Source: an uncultured Monoglobus sp. (GTDB lineage: Bacteria; Bacillota; Clostridia; Monoglobales; Monoglobaceae). From it: a stretch of DNA of 64,000 bases. Under the pieces are notes generated by a model. The model was given only the letters and a program-made list of their open reading frames with translations, was not told the DNA's origin and did no database searches. Position numbers and translations under genes: made by a program. This document shows positions 55,492 to 64,000 of this stretch, one piece after another; positions within the stretch are counted from its first letter, which is position 1, and the number at the start of each line of letters is the position of its first letter. Where the stretch lies: contig CANQMT010000007.1 in NCBI GenBank assembly GCA_947625055.1, positions 1 through 64,000 of the forward strand, written 5' to 3'.

Positions 55492-57407
55492 TTTCAATTT
55501 CGGACTTAAACAAAAGCTTTGGCGAAAATGAAATATTGAAAAACATCAATTTGACCATAGAGGACGGAGGCCGCTATGGTCTTATTGGCGTTAACGGGGC
55601 GGGAAAATCGACCCTGCTCAATATAATAATGGGCGAGCTTGACTATGACTCGGGCGAGCTTTACCGCGCGCCCGGCCTCACGATAGGCTATCTTAAGCAG
55701 AACAGCGGACTTGACCGCGGCTCGACCATAATACGCGAGATGCGGAACGTGTTTTCGGAGTTGCTGAAGGCCGAAGACGATCTGCGCCGCCTTGAGGAGC
55801 GGATGCGGAGCGTCGGCGGGCACAACTCAAGCGATTACAAAAGCCTTATGGCCGAGTATGCCAAAAAACAGGCGTGGTTCGAGAGCCGCGACGGGTATAA
55901 CATAGACGTCCGAATAAAGACGGTTTTAAACGGCATGGGCTTTTCGGACAAGGATCTCGACACCGAGATCTCCACACTGTCGGGAGGCGAAAAGACGAGG
56001 CTGGCCATAGCCTCGCTGCTGCTTGAGGAGCCGTGCCTGCTCATTCTTGACGAGCCCACCAACCACCTTGATTTTAAGACGCTCGAATGGCTTGAGAATT
56101 ATTTGGTGAACGACTACAAGGGCGCGCTGCTCATTGTCAGCCACGACAGATATTTTCTGGATGTGACGGTTGAAAACATGCTCGAGCTTGAGCGGCGGAA
56201 GCTTTACAGCTACAAGGGCAACTATTCAAAATACACCGGACTCCGCGCCGAGCGCATAGCTCTTTGGCAGAAGGAGTATGAGGCCCAGCAGCTTGAGATC
56301 GAAAAAATGCGCACCTATGTTGAAAAGAACATTACCCGCGCCTCGACCTCGGCGAGCGCCAAGTCAAGGGTGAAGGCGCTTGAGAACATGGAAATAATCG
56401 AAAAGCCCGACGCCGAGATAAAGCCGATCAAGCTCAAGTTTGAGATAACCAAGGAGCCGTACAAGGACGTGCTGACCGCGAGCAGCATCGACATTTCCGT
56501 GGGCGAGCCGCCGTTGACTCTGCGCGAAAACATAAGCTTCAGCCTGAAGCGTGGAGAGAAGGTCGCGCTGATAGGCGACAACGGAATAGGCAAGTCGTCG
56601 TTTTTAAAAACCCTGCTCGGGATCAATCCGCACAAGGAGGGCAAGATCGTGTGGGGAAGAAACACCACGGTCAGCTATTACGAACAGGAAAATCTGAACC
56701 TTGACCCAGACAAGCTCGCGATAGACGAGCTGTGGGATCGTTTCCCGCGGCTCCCCGAGGCGAGGATACGCGGAGTTCTGGGCAGCGTGAGGCTGAGCAA
56801 GGACGACGTTTACAAGCCGGTTAAGGTGATAAGCGGCGGGGAGAGGGCAAAGCTGGCGTTTTGTATCATCATGCTTGAAAAATCAAACGTGATTTTGTTT
56901 GACGAGCCCACAAACCACCTTGACTTACCGTCAAAGGAAGTGCTGGAACAGGCCATGAGCGAATATCCGGGCACGCTGCTTTTCGTGTCCCACGACAGAT
57001 ATTTGCTGAATAAAGTCCCCACAAAAATTGTGGAGATGACAGCGGACGGGATGACGGTATATGACGGAAATTTTGACTATTACAAGAAGCGCCGCGAGTG
57101 GCTAAGGCAGCGCGAGGCGGAGAATAAGCCCAAGGCTCCCGAAAAGCCCGCGCCCAAACAGGCGGGCAGCGGCGGCCACCGTTCAAAGGAGCAGCGCAGG
57201 GCCGAGGCGCAAAGAAAGCAGAGGATTTCCGAGCTTGAGCGGCTTATCGCCGAAACAGAGGAGCGCCTGAGCGAGATTGAAATTGAAATGACAAAGGAAG
57301 AGATTTTCTCGGACTACGAGGCAATGAACGGTCTTACGACCGAAATGCAGGATAAAAACGAATGTCTTGATCAATATTACGCCGAGTGGGAAGAACTTCA
57401 GGAATAA
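55485..57407 (+). CDS. ABC-F family ATPase (YdiF/Uup-like)
   Basis: A 640-residue soluble protein with two ABC domains joined by a P-site-tRNA-interacting-motif linker. Walker A: GVNGAGKSTL near residue 38 and GDNGIGKSSF near 365; signatures LSGGEKTRL and ISGGERAKL; Walker B LLILDEPTNHLD and VILFDEPTNHLD. A charged C-terminal coiled coil (about 560-640) is Uup/YdiF-like. ABC-F proteins act on the ribosome; without a diagnostic PtIM I cannot say whether it protects from antibiotics. Confidence 0.92.
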   Translation: MLISISDLNKSFGENEILKNINLTIEDGGRYGLIGVNGAGKSTLLNIIMGELDYDSGELYRAPGLTIGYLKQNSGLDRGSTIIREMRNVFSELLKAEDDLRRLEERMRSVGGHNSSDYKSLMAEYAKKQAWFESRDGYNIDVRIKTVLNGMGFSDKDLDTEISTLSGGEKTRLAIASLLLEEPCLLILDEPTNHLDFKTLEWLENYLVNDYKGALLIVSHDRYFLDVTVENMLELERRKLYSYKGNYSKYTGLRAERIALWQKEYEAQQLEIEKMRTYVEKNITRASTSASAKSRVKALENMEIIEKPDAEIKPIKLKFEITKEPYKDVLTASSIDISVGEPPLTLRENISFSLKRGEKVALIGDNGIGKSSFLKTLLGINPHKEGKIVWGRNTTVSYYEQENLNLDPDKLAIDELWDRFPRLPEARIRGVLGSVRLSKDDVYKPVKVISGGERAKLAFCIIMLEKSNVILFDEPTNHLDLPSKEVLEQAMSEYPGTLLFVSHDRYLLNKVPTKIVEMTADGMTVYDGNFDYYKKRREWLRQREAENKPKAPEKPAPKQAGSGGHRSKEQRRAEAQRKQRISELERLIAETEERLSEIEIEMTKEEIFSDYEAMNGLTTEMQDKNECLDQYYAEWEELQE

Positions 57408-57439
57408 ACAGCCGAAGGCAATGTGCCCTCGGCTGTTTT
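57407..57439. terminator. Bidirectional terminator between ABC-F gene and xylB
   Basis: AACAGCCGA-A-GG (57407-57418) pairs with CC-TCGGCTGTT (57427-57437), followed by TTC; on the other strand an AAACAG start gives a U-tract. Confidence 0.7.
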
Positions 57440-57451
57440 CAGGTTTATTTT

Positions 57452-58981
57452 TTATTTGAGTATTTCCGCAACCTTGGCGAACTGTGGCTTTAAGGCTTGG
57501 TAGATGCCGCGGTATACGGGGAAGTATTTTTTGTAGGTCTCAACGTTTTCGGGGATCGGCTTTATCGTGTCCTTAACGCTGATCACGGCCTCGCAGGCCT
57601 CGGGAACGCTCTTGTATATTCCCGCGCCGACCGCCGCGAGCAGCGCGACGCCGAGCGCCGGGCCCTCGGAAACGTTTATCGTGTTGATGTCGCAGTCAAA
57701 CATGTCGGCCTGCATCTGGCGCCACAGCTTGCTCTTGCCGCCGCCGCCCGACGCGCGCACCTCGGAGGTGTCAACGCCCATGCCGCGGATTATGTCAAGG
57801 CAGTCGTTCAGACTGTAAGCAACGCCCTCCATGACGGCGCGCAGCATATCGTATTTATTGTGCCGCGCCGACAGACCGAAGAACACGCCTTTCGCCGCCG
57901 GGTCGTTTATCGGGCTCCTTTCGCCCATCATGTAGGGCAGATAAATAAGGCCCTCGCAGCCGGGAGCAACCTTGGCGGCCTGCTGATCCATTATGTAATA
58001 CGGATCGGCGCCCATGCCCTCGGCGGCGTCCATTTCGGCGTGACAGAAATTGTCGCGGTACCACTTGAGCGACAGGCCCGCGCCCTGGGTGCAGCCCATA
58101 ACGTGCCACTTTCCGGGAACCGCGTGGCAGAGGATATGCATTCTGCCGCCCTTGTCGATCTCAAGATTGTCCATGTGGGCGAACACAACGCCCGAAGTGC
58201 CGATCGTGGATGAGATAATTCCGGGCTTTACTATTCCGTTGCCCACGGCGCCCGCGGCCTGGTCGCCCGCGCCGCCCACAACGATCGTGCCCTCCTTGAG
58301 GCCGCTCAGTTCCGCTGCCTCGGCGTGGACTGTGCCGGTGACTTCGCACGACTCATACATTTTGCCGAGCAGGTTCTTGTCAATGTTCAGCTTTTCGAGT
58401 ATCTCGTCTGACCAGCAGCGGTTTTTAATGTCCATGAGCTGCATTCCGCTGGCGTCCGACACCTCGGTGGCGAACTCGCCGGTCAGCTTGTATCTTATGT
58501 AATCCTTGGGAAGCAGGATCTTCGCGGTTTTGGCGTAAAGCTCGGGCTCGTTTTTCTGAACCCACAGGATTTTTGCCGCCGTGAAGCCCGTTATCGCAGG
58601 GCTGCCGGTTATCTCGATCAGCTTGTCTCTGCCAATCTTTTCGGTCAGCTCGTCGGCCTCGGCGGTGGTTCTCTGATCGCACCAGATGATAGACTTGCGC
58701 AGCACGTTTCCGTCCTTGTCAAGCATAACAAGGCCGTGCATCTGGCCCGAAAGACCAACGCCCTTGATGTCGGTCGGGTCAACGCCCGACATCTCGATAA
58801 CAGCCTTGACGCTCGAATATGTGGCGTGCCACCAGTCCTCGGGGTCCTGCTCCGCCCAGCCTATCTTCGGCTGATAGAGCGGGTATTCCACAAGATAGCT
58901 CGCCATTACCGTGCCTTTTTCGTCGAACAGAACCGTTTTAGTGCCGCTGGTTCCGATATCGACGCCTACAACATATCTCAT
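57452..58981 (-). CDS. xylB: Xylulokinase
   Basis: A 509-residue FGGY-family kinase making D-xylulose-5-phosphate. GVDIGTSGTKTVLFDEKG at the start, GWAEQDPEDWW, GLSGQMHGLVMLD (xylulokinase-typical), VVGGAGDQAAGAVG and RASGGGGKSKLWRQ near the end. ATG 58981 has AAAGGAG upstream; a start at 59035 would add 18 residues. No xylose isomerase or transporter gene is adjacent. Confidence 0.93.
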   Translation of the reverse strand: MRYVVGVDIGTSGTKTVLFDEKGTVMASYLVEYPLYQPKIGWAEQDPEDWWHATYSSVKAVIEMSGVDPTDIKGVGLSGQMHGLVMLDKDGNVLRKSIIWCDQRTTAEADELTEKIGRDKLIEITGSPAITGFTAAKILWVQKNEPELYAKTAKILLPKDYIRYKLTGEFATEVSDASGMQLMDIKNRCWSDEILEKLNIDKNLLGKMYESCEVTGTVHAEAAELSGLKEGTIVVGGAGDQAAGAVGNGIVKPGIISSTIGTSGVVFAHMDNLEIDKGGRMHILCHAVPGKWHVMGCTQGAGLSLKWYRDNFCHAEMDAAEGMGADPYYIMDQQAAKVAPGCEGLIYLPYMMGERSPINDPAAKGVFFGLSARHNKYDMLRAVMEGVAYSLNDCLDIIRGMGVDTSEVRASGGGGKSKLWRQMQADMFDCDINTINVSEGPALGVALLAAVGAGIYKSVPEACEAVISVKDTIKPIPENVETYKKYFPVYRGIYQALKPQFAKVAEILK

Positions 58982-59023
58982 TTCAAACACTCCTTTATAG
59001 TTTAAACTTTGTTTTCCGATATA

Positions 59024-59052
59024 AATATAACACATCGGGTTACGTTTTGCAA
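59024..59052 (-). promoter_or_regulatory. Promoter of xylB
   Basis: Minus strand TTGCAA (59052-59047) and TATATT (59029-59024), 17 bp apart. Confidence 0.55.
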
Positions 59053-59057
59053 TAATT

Positions 59058-59336
59058 TTAGCAATAAAAATTGATTTTATCGGTCACAAAAAACTTTTTC
59101 CATTCAATGCAGATCAAAAAGAACTGGGCCGATATGAATTCAAGCAGCTCGTTTAATTCTTTTTGCGGAATATTGCTTCCGTTGCTTGCGAGTACGCAGC
59201 CGCCGGAGCTTGTAAGCCATACTTTTGTGCTGTTAGGTCCGGGTTTGCCTTTTGCGATATGCACATGAATCGGTTCGCCGAATTCGTTAGACCAAAAGAA
59301 TATTTTGTAACCGCTTACTGTAAACAGATTAGGCAA
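59058..59336 (-). CDS. DUF4160 domain protein
   Basis: A 92-residue protein with the DUF4160 pattern: VSGYKIFFWSNEFGEPIHVHIAKG, then KVWLTSSGG. TTG 59336 is chosen because GGAGG lies 8 bases upstream; the ATG at 59360 would lie before the ribosome site. It overlaps the stop of the upstream small gene by 8 bases. DUF4160 proteins are often in two-gene toxin-antitoxin-like modules, but activity is unproven. Confidence 0.8.
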   Translation of the reverse strand: MPNLFTVSGYKIFFWSNEFGEPIHVHIAKGKPGPNSTKVWLTSSGGCVLASNGSNIPQKELNELLEFISAQFFLICIEWKKFFVTDKINFYC

Positions 59337-59598
59337 TGTTAATACCTCCGCTCGCTGCATATTTGTATAACAGATGCGCGTTGCTGTGCAGCAAATTTTC
59401 AAAAATTTCTATTTCGCTGTCAGAATATCCGTTTTTGTATATCCAATTGTAATCGGGAAGCTCGCATCTGGCAGAGTCAAATCCGTTATCCGTAGGCCGT
59501 TCAAAATGTACAAGCACTTTTTGCTTTCCGTCATCATCAATGATCTGCGAGTGGACGATTTCCGTTTCGTCAGAGAGAGTCATGTAAGGATACATCAT
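59329..59598 (-). CDS. Small hypothetical protein paired with DUF4160
   Basis: An 89-residue acidic protein (starts MMYPYMTL; contains VLVHFERP, SARCELPDY and EIFENLLHSNAHLLYKYA). I do not recognise a named domain with certainty. GGAGG lies 9 bases before ATG 59598, and its own consensus promoter precedes it. It is first in the two-gene unit and the likely partner of the DUF4160 protein. Confidence 0.72.
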   Translation of the reverse strand: MMYPYMTLSDETEIVHSQIIDDDGKQKVLVHFERPTDNGFDSARCELPDYNWIYKNGYSDSEIEIFENLLHSNAHLLYKYAASGGINIA

Positions 59599-59623
59599 AA
59601 TTATCAACCTCCGTTATGCTTGT

Positions 59624-59652
59624 ATTATATCATATTATTTTCATCAAATCAA
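59624..59652 (-). promoter_or_regulatory. Promoter of the DUF4160 module
   Basis: Minus strand TTGATT (59652-59647) and TATAAT (59629-59624), 17 bp apart. Confidence 0.7.
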
Positions 59653-59714
59653 TATCCGAATTAAATTAAACGGGAACGCATATGTTTTATTATATCGTGC
59701 TTGGAGGTGGTTTT

Positions 59715-60830
59715 ATGAAATGGCTCAGGGGCGCGGTGATGATCGGGCTTTGTTATCTTATCCTGTGCCTCGGCATGAGCCCCGAAAGGTGCATGGCCGC
59801 GGCTGCCGAGGCGCTGAGCTTGTGCGTGTCTTCGGTGATCCCCGCGCTGTTCCCGTTTTTTGTGTGCAGCTCGCTGCTGGTGGCTCTCGGCGGGGCCGAG
59901 ATCTGCGGCAGGGCGCTCAGCGGAATTATGCGTCCGGTGTTTAAAGTCGGCGGTTCGGGAGCGCTGGCATTGGTGCTGGGGATAGTCAGCGGATATCCGG
60001 TCGGCGCGGGCTGCGCTGCGGAGCTCTATAACTCCGGCAGGATCTCAAAGGCGGAGGCGGAGCGGCTCTTGGGTTTTTGCAACAACTCGGGGCCGCTGTT
60101 TATAATCGGCACAGTCGGCTTCGCGTTAAGCGGAAGCGCCCGCCTCGGCGGAATTTTGTATTTGATCCACATCGCCTCGGCTCTCGCGGCGGGCGTTATT
60201 CTGGCGCGGATCGTTAGGGATGAGGCTCCGGTGATAACTCCCGGGATCAGCGAGGAGAAAAAACCGCCCGCGGCGCGTCTGGCCTCGGCCTTCGGGAACG
60301 CCGTGTCAAAAGGCGTTATAACAGTTTTAAACGTATGCGGATTTGTGGTGTTTTTCAAGGTGCTTGAGCGCGCGCTTCCGGATTTCGGCGGCAGCGTGTT
60401 CCTGAATCCGCTGCTTGAGATTACCGGCGGTATTGCAGAGCTTTCAAAAACCGCTCTCGCGCCGTCGCTTAAATTTTCGCTTATTTCAATGTTTCTGGCG
60501 TTTTCCGGACTTTCGGTGTTTTTTCAGACCTCATCTATCCTTGAGGGAAGCGGACTTTCGATGAAGTATTATGTTGTGGGAAAACTCATCCACGGCTTAC
60601 TGGCGTTTTTGATCTCAATGGTAGTTTTGCCGCTTTTAGGCGTCGGCGCAGGCTGGGCGGGCGCTTTTGTCCCGGGCCCGGATATGTCCGAGTATTCAAT
60701 GTACCTCTACGCCATGCCCGATCTTGACATTAAGCGGTACCTGATTTTGGTCGCGGGCGAGATAGTCTGGTGCGGGCTTATCGTGGGCGGACTGTGGCTC
60801 GCCGCGAAGCTTATTCCGGAAAGCGATTGA
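59715..60830 (+). CDS. ylbJ: YlbJ-like sporulation integral membrane protein (nucleoside-recognition fold)
   Basis: A 371-residue protein with about eight transmembrane segments and two Gate-type halves. SVIPALFPFFVCSSLL, GIVSGYPVGAGCAAELY and FCNNSGPLFIIGTVG are typical of YlbJ, a sporulation-specific membrane protein of Bacillus. ATG 59715 has GGAGGTGG upstream; ATG 59682 would add 11 residues without a site. Confidence 0.85.
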   Translation: MKWLRGAVMIGLCYLILCLGMSPERCMAAAAEALSLCVSSVIPALFPFFVCSSLLVALGGAEICGRALSGIMRPVFKVGGSGALALVLGIVSGYPVGAGCAAELYNSGRISKAEAERLLGFCNNSGPLFIIGTVGFALSGSARLGGILYLIHIASALAAGVILARIVRDEAPVITPGISEEKKPPAARLASAFGNAVSKGVITVLNVCGFVVFFKVLERALPDFGGSVFLNPLLEITGGIAELSKTALAPSLKFSLISMFLAFSGLSVFFQTSSILEGSGLSMKYYVVGKLIHGLLAFLISMVVLPLLGVGAGWAGAFVPGPDMSEYSMYLYAMPDLDIKRYLILVAGEIVWCGLIVGGLWLAAKLIPESD

Positions 60831-60855
60831 CATATTGAGGGCCGTGTGATAAAAT
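60827..60855 (+). promoter_or_regulatory. Promoter of the DUF6472 gene
   Basis: TTGACA at 60827-60832 overlaps the ylbJ stop; TAAAAT at 60850-60855, 17 bp apart. Confidence 0.75.
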
Positions 60856-60893
60856 CGAGATCATAAACAGAAACATTGAAGGGAGCGAACCCT

Positions 60894-61070
60894 ATGAGCA
60901 GCAAGTGCGAGGAATGCGCGTATTACGATTATGACGAGGATTACGAGGAGTATGTCTGCGCGGCGGATATGGACGAGGACGATATGGCGAAAATAATGTC
61001 GGGACGGTACAGGGAGTGTCCCTTTTACCGTCCCGGCGATGATTATCTTATTGTCAGGAAACAGAACTGA
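60894..61070 (+). CDS. DUF6472-type small cysteine-rich protein
   Basis: A 58-residue protein with CEECAYYDYDEDYEEYVC and a later CPFY, giving four cysteines that could bind a metal. The tail YLIVRKQN is typical of this small Clostridia family. GAAGGGAG precedes the ATG. Function unknown. It converges with the PAS gene with one base between the stops. Confidence 0.75.
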   Translation: MSSKCEECAYYDYDEDYEEYVCAADMDEDDMAKIMSGRYRECPFYRPGDDYLIVRKQN

Positions 61071-61071
61071 G

Positions 61072-61446
61072 TCAGCTCAGATCATACATTTTCATGGTTT
61101 CCTTATCTCGGTACTCGTGCTTTTCATAGTAGCCGATCAGATTTTTGTTTTCGTCTCTTAGGGCCACCATGTATACGTCCTTGTTTTCCTTGGCGTTGTG
61201 GAAGGTATAAACTAGGTCTTTGCCGCTGTCCGATTTAAAGCGGCCTACTACTTTTTTGATCGCCTCGCGCGATTTGGGGCTGTGGCAGTCGAGCACGCTT
61301 CTGCCGACCAGAGCCGCTCCGCCGTGCTTTGCGTAACGCTCCGCGGCGGCGGGATTCATATAGATTATCGTGTGCCGCGTGTCGCAGACAACGACCGCGC
61401 ATCTGTCTTGGTCGATTATGCTTTTGAAGTATGGTAATAGGTTCAT
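61072..61446 (-). CDS. Stand-alone PAS-domain protein
   Basis: A 124-residue protein that is a single PAS domain: VVVCDTRHTIIYMNPAAAERY, LVGRSVLDCHSPKS, and the beta strands DVYMVALRDENKNLIGYYE. It carries no kinase or output domain. The H/C in LDCH may bind haem or metal, but this is a guess. AAAGGAG precedes the ATG. Confidence 0.8.
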   Translation of the reverse strand: MNLLPYFKSIIDQDRCAVVVCDTRHTIIYMNPAAAERYAKHGGAALVGRSVLDCHSPKSREAIKKVVGRFKSDSGKDLVYTFHNAKENKDVYMVALRDENKNLIGYYEKHEYRDKETMKMYDLS

Positions 61447-61507
61447 GTTGTCTCCTTTCGGGTTGATTTTTTAAAATATTTCTTCGTCTCCGTCCGCGGA
61501 GGCGGTT

Positions 61508-63220
61508 TTATTCTATTGTCACGGTTCTTGTCTCGCCGTCCCATGAGACTGCGCGGTCTAAGGCTTCGCTCACCGCGCGGAGCGGCACCATTGTGAAGTC
61601 TCCGTCAAGCTCAGCGGGAGCGTCAAGAGTGATTTTTTCATCGTTTTTCAGCATTGTGTCGTCATCTATTTTAAGAATTATCGTGTCATCGCCGTTTGAG
61701 GCGGTGACTGTTTTTGTCTCTCCGTTCCATTCGACCCCGCAGCCAAGCGCCTCGAACACGGCACGCATCGGAACCAGCACACGGTCGTTCACTATCACGG
61801 GCGGTTTTTCAAACTCTGGCTCCGCGCCGTCGATAAAGACGTGCACGGCGGTTTTGAAGCCGATCTCATAGTCAACGCTGTCAAGCTCCGCGCCGCCCGA
61901 AAGCTTTTTCACCGTCAGGGTGTGCCGTCCGGGAGTCAGAACGTCGCCGCTTAATGTGAAAGAGTATGGCGGATAGCTGCTCTCGAAAACATCCTCGCCG
62001 TCGATCAGATATTTTACGGTGAGGTAAAGCGCTTTCGGCTCATAGGCGTAGGCGGAAAGGTTGAGCGGAGTTTCAAATTCCGTATCATTCATCTCGACAA
62101 ACTCAACCGGAGAGCTGCCGGGATATCCGAGAATGAAGGGCGGCTTGTTCACCGCCTGCTTCACAGCGGCTGACAGCACAGGCACGTCGGCAAGACGGTA
62201 CTGATAATAGTCGCTGTCAACATTGCGGTTAAAGCAGACATATATTTTGATCTCGGGATAAACGCGGGGAAGCTCGTAATAATAGCGTCTTAGCTGCTGC
62301 TCGGCCCAGTTTACGAACTCCATGCCGTTTTTGTAATCGGGTCTGCCAGGCGTCTCGCCGAAGCCGACGCTGCCTTCGGTGATAATATACGGTTTTGTTA
62401 TGCCGCGGCTTTCCATATAGTCGATAAGTGCTTTTGCGCCGATAACCGCGTTGCTGTAGTCTCCGGCTACGAACGATACGCTGTTCGAGTAGCCCGTCTG
62501 TTTCGGGTCGCCCTGAAAATAAGGCATTACGTAAAGGCTCATACCTATCCAGTCAACATACTCGTCACCCGGGTAGTAGTCGATCAGCCGCAGATTTACC
62601 GAGCCCACGTTGTTGGGCGGCCACACCACCGCGATATTATCCTTGGTGTGGGCGTAGTCCGCGACGTAGCGGAAAAGCTCAACGAAATTGTCAGGATCGG
62701 TGAAATTGTCGTTTATGTTAAACTCTTTCGCGAATACCAGCAGCACATCGTCGCCGCCCGCGGACATGTTGTCTATGGTGTTTTTTATGTAATTAGAGTA
62801 TTCCTCGGGATCAACGTGCTTGGATTTAAAGGCGCAGTTCCAGTTGTACAGATGCAGTCTGCCGGTGCGCTCGGAATACGGAGCGATGTCCGCCCGCTCA
62901 TAGCCGCTATCGTCGGTGAGGCTTTGGTCGAACCAAAGATACTCGGTCTCAAGAGCGTTCGCAATGTCGGGATAGGGCGCGTCAAACGGGGTGCCGTGAT
63001 AGGCGCCGCTTTGCGGCTCAAACATTCCGCCGCGGTAATATCTGCCCTCGGCTGGCGCCTCGCAATAGACTTTGAAGTCCGGCGTGTTGCAGATCTTATC
63101 CATCCTCGCAACATTCTCGCTCATCGCGTCCGCGTATGCGGAGAGGGGGCACAGCGCAGCCGCCGCGAAAAGCGCGGCGGCGACGAGTTTTGCGGCTTTT
63201 TTTAAAAGTTTCGTTTTCAT
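61508..63220 (-). CDS. Secreted GH26-like protein with C-terminal copper-amine-oxidase-N domain
   Basis: A 570-residue exported protein: signal peptide 1-30 (ending SAYA). The GH26-like barrel (about 40-370) has AKEFNIND (candidate acid/base), YYPGDEYVDWIGMSLYVM and IITEGSVG (candidate nucleophile). An Ig-like domain follows (about 385-460). The C-terminal ~110 residues (VIVNDRVLVPMRAVFEALG, DGDFTMVPLRAVSEALD) are a Cu_amine_oxidN1-type wall-binding domain. It is a paralogue of the protein at 16244-18112 with the accessory domain at the other end. Confidence 0.78.
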   Translation of the reverse strand: MKTKLLKKAAKLVAAALFAAAALCPLSAYADAMSENVARMDKICNTPDFKVYCEAPAEGRYYRGGMFEPQSGAYHGTPFDAPYPDIANALETEYLWFDQSLTDDSGYERADIAPYSERTGRLHLYNWNCAFKSKHVDPEEYSNYIKNTIDNMSAGGDDVLLVFAKEFNINDNFTDPDNFVELFRYVADYAHTKDNIAVVWPPNNVGSVNLRLIDYYPGDEYVDWIGMSLYVMPYFQGDPKQTGYSNSVSFVAGDYSNAVIGAKALIDYMESRGITKPYIITEGSVGFGETPGRPDYKNGMEFVNWAEQQLRRYYYELPRVYPEIKIYVCFNRNVDSDYYQYRLADVPVLSAAVKQAVNKPPFILGYPGSSPVEFVEMNDTEFETPLNLSAYAYEPKALYLTVKYLIDGEDVFESSYPPYSFTLSGDVLTPGRHTLTVKKLSGGAELDSVDYEIGFKTAVHVFIDGAEPEFEKPPVIVNDRVLVPMRAVFEALGCGVEWNGETKTVTASNGDDTIILKIDDDTMLKNDEKITLDAPAELDGDFTMVPLRAVSEALDRAVSWDGETRTVTIE

Positions 63221-63246
63221 AATAATCCGTACCTCACATTTTAATA

Positions 63247-63993
63247 TTAAACAGCGGTGTTTTCATAATTCTGTGCCGCGCTCATGCGGTTGTCCCTTAT
63301 GCCGCGGAGATATTCGTAGAAGTTCGTTGTGGCGGTGTTCATATACGGCGACAGGAAAATAAATCCTATTCCGAAGGTAATGCAGGATAAGATTATCCAG
63401 CCGATAAAGCTCAGATGAAGTTTGAACAGCTCCCACTTGTGGCCGATCATCATTTCCTTGCTTTGCTTCAGCGCGTCCATAGCGCTTATGCCGTCATCGT
63501 CCGCCATGATATAAAATGCCATGGAATATCTGTATGCGGCGATTATTCCGGGAATAATAAAGAGCAGCGACCACAGGAACGTGAAAACCTTTTGAAGCAG
63601 CAGAAGCAGGATCGAGCGGCCGAAAGTTCCGCCGCCGCGTGTGATGCCGCTGAATGTATCATTGAGAACGGGCGAGCCGCCGCGCACGAACGAGAGCAGA
63701 TAGCGGTTTATTCCGTACGTTACGGCAGCGGTCAAAATAAAGGTCGCGATCTCGCCGACGAAGGCCAGAATTGAAAACAGGGTCCTGAACATGATGTACA
63801 TGGTCGGAACGCGGCTGCTGCCGGTGATAAGACTGCGGGTCGACTCGATCGACGTGCAGATCCGGAGCGGGGTGGCTGTCAGCATAGACAGCGCCGCCAC
63901 CGCCAGCGCGGGAATGAGCAGCGCGAATATCACGGTTCCCCATTTGCCGCGAAGCTGATTCAAGGACAAGTTTTTAAAATCTTTGCTTTTCAT
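63247..63993 (-). CDS. DUF975 family membrane protein
   Basis: A 248-residue protein with about five transmembrane segments. LRGKWGTVIFALLI, FTFLWSLLFIIPGIIAAYRYSMAFYIMADD (in parts) and DALKQSKEMMIGHKWELFKLHLSFIGW are DUF975 hallmarks. Function unknown. The start lies 7 bases from the window edge, so its ribosome site is not fully visible. Confidence 0.85.
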   Translation of the reverse strand: MKSKDFKNLSLNQLRGKWGTVIFALLIPALAVAALSMLTATPLRICTSIESTRSLITGSSRVPTMYIMFRTLFSILAFVGEIATFILTAAVTYGINRYLLSFVRGGSPVLNDTFSGITRGGGTFGRSILLLLLQKVFTFLWSLLFIIPGIIAAYRYSMAFYIMADDDGISAMDALKQSKEMMIGHKWELFKLHLSFIGWIILSCITFGIGFIFLSPYMNTATTNFYEYLRGIRDNRMSAAQNYENTAV

Positions 63994-64000
63994 TAAAAAA

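Noticed and set aside
55485-57407. Antibiotic resistance ABC-F call
   Set aside because: The sequence shows only general ABC-F features with a Uup/YdiF-like tail; nothing diagnostic of a resistance subfamily.

Overview
The window reads as chromosome of an anaerobic, spore-forming Bacillota (class Clostridia, probably a gut or rumen member). Support for this: a class III anaerobic ribonucleotide reductase with its activase, a ferredoxin-linked 2-oxoacid oxidoreductase operon, sporulation-type genes (GerW/YtfJ with a DUF2953 partner, a PdaB-like deacetylase, a YlbJ-like membrane protein), four SLH-domain surface proteins, GGAGG ribosome binding sites, several TTG starts and TTGACA-17-TATAAT promoters. 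Sugar genes (GH105, two GH26-like proteins, xylulokinase, a gluconate-5-dehydrogenase-like SDR) point to plant-polysaccharide use. I cannot name a genus from the sequence. No rRNA, tRNA, CRISPR array, transposase or phage gene was found.

Layout. 0-13 kb: tcdA, GH105, a sugar isomerase/epimerase, a convergent deacetylase/tandem-OB pair, then the lysA - M50 protease - scpA - scpB - DUF2953 - gerW - SLH amidase run, dacF and hslO. 13-30 kb is the accessory part: an SDR, a 3'-truncated rfbB, an AT-rich gap, proB, a GH26-like secreted protein, an SLH/beta-helix gene cut by an in-frame TAA, a MerR regulator, and a giant (about 2,660-residue) SLH surface protein broken by a two-base frameshift. 30-37 kb: the conserved but uncharacterised GGGtGRT/Fe-S-scaffold pair, then the pyrRBCFKD operon. 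37-41 kb: nrdD-nrdG behind two NrdR-like boxes, and an acetyltransferase. 41-46 kb: an SLH-anchored metallo-beta-lactamase with DUF3006, then a partial his operon that opens with a fused hisZ-hisG gene. 46-57 kb: dxs-tlyA-nadK-recN, an RseC-like protein, a P-loop ATPase, a four-gene 2-oxoacid:ferredoxin oxidoreductase and an ABC-F protein. 57-64 kb: xylB, a small overlapping DUF4160 module, ylbJ, DUF6472, a PAS protein, a second GH26-like protein and DUF975.

How the parts fit: the surface set (SLH amidase, SLH beta-helix, giant SLH protein, SLH metallo-beta-lactamase) implies an SLH-anchored cell wall layer. Three interrupted genes (rfbB, SLH beta-helix, giant SLH) lie within 15 kb, suggesting decay, on/off variation or assembly error. 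Most noteworthy for follow-up are the GGGtGRT/scaffold pair, a 95-bp double-hairpin element present twice with a compensatory base change, the hisZ-hisG fusion with an 18-bp inverted repeat across its promoter, and the SLH-metallo-beta-lactamase/DUF3006 pair. All functional statements come from reading motifs; no database search was possible.
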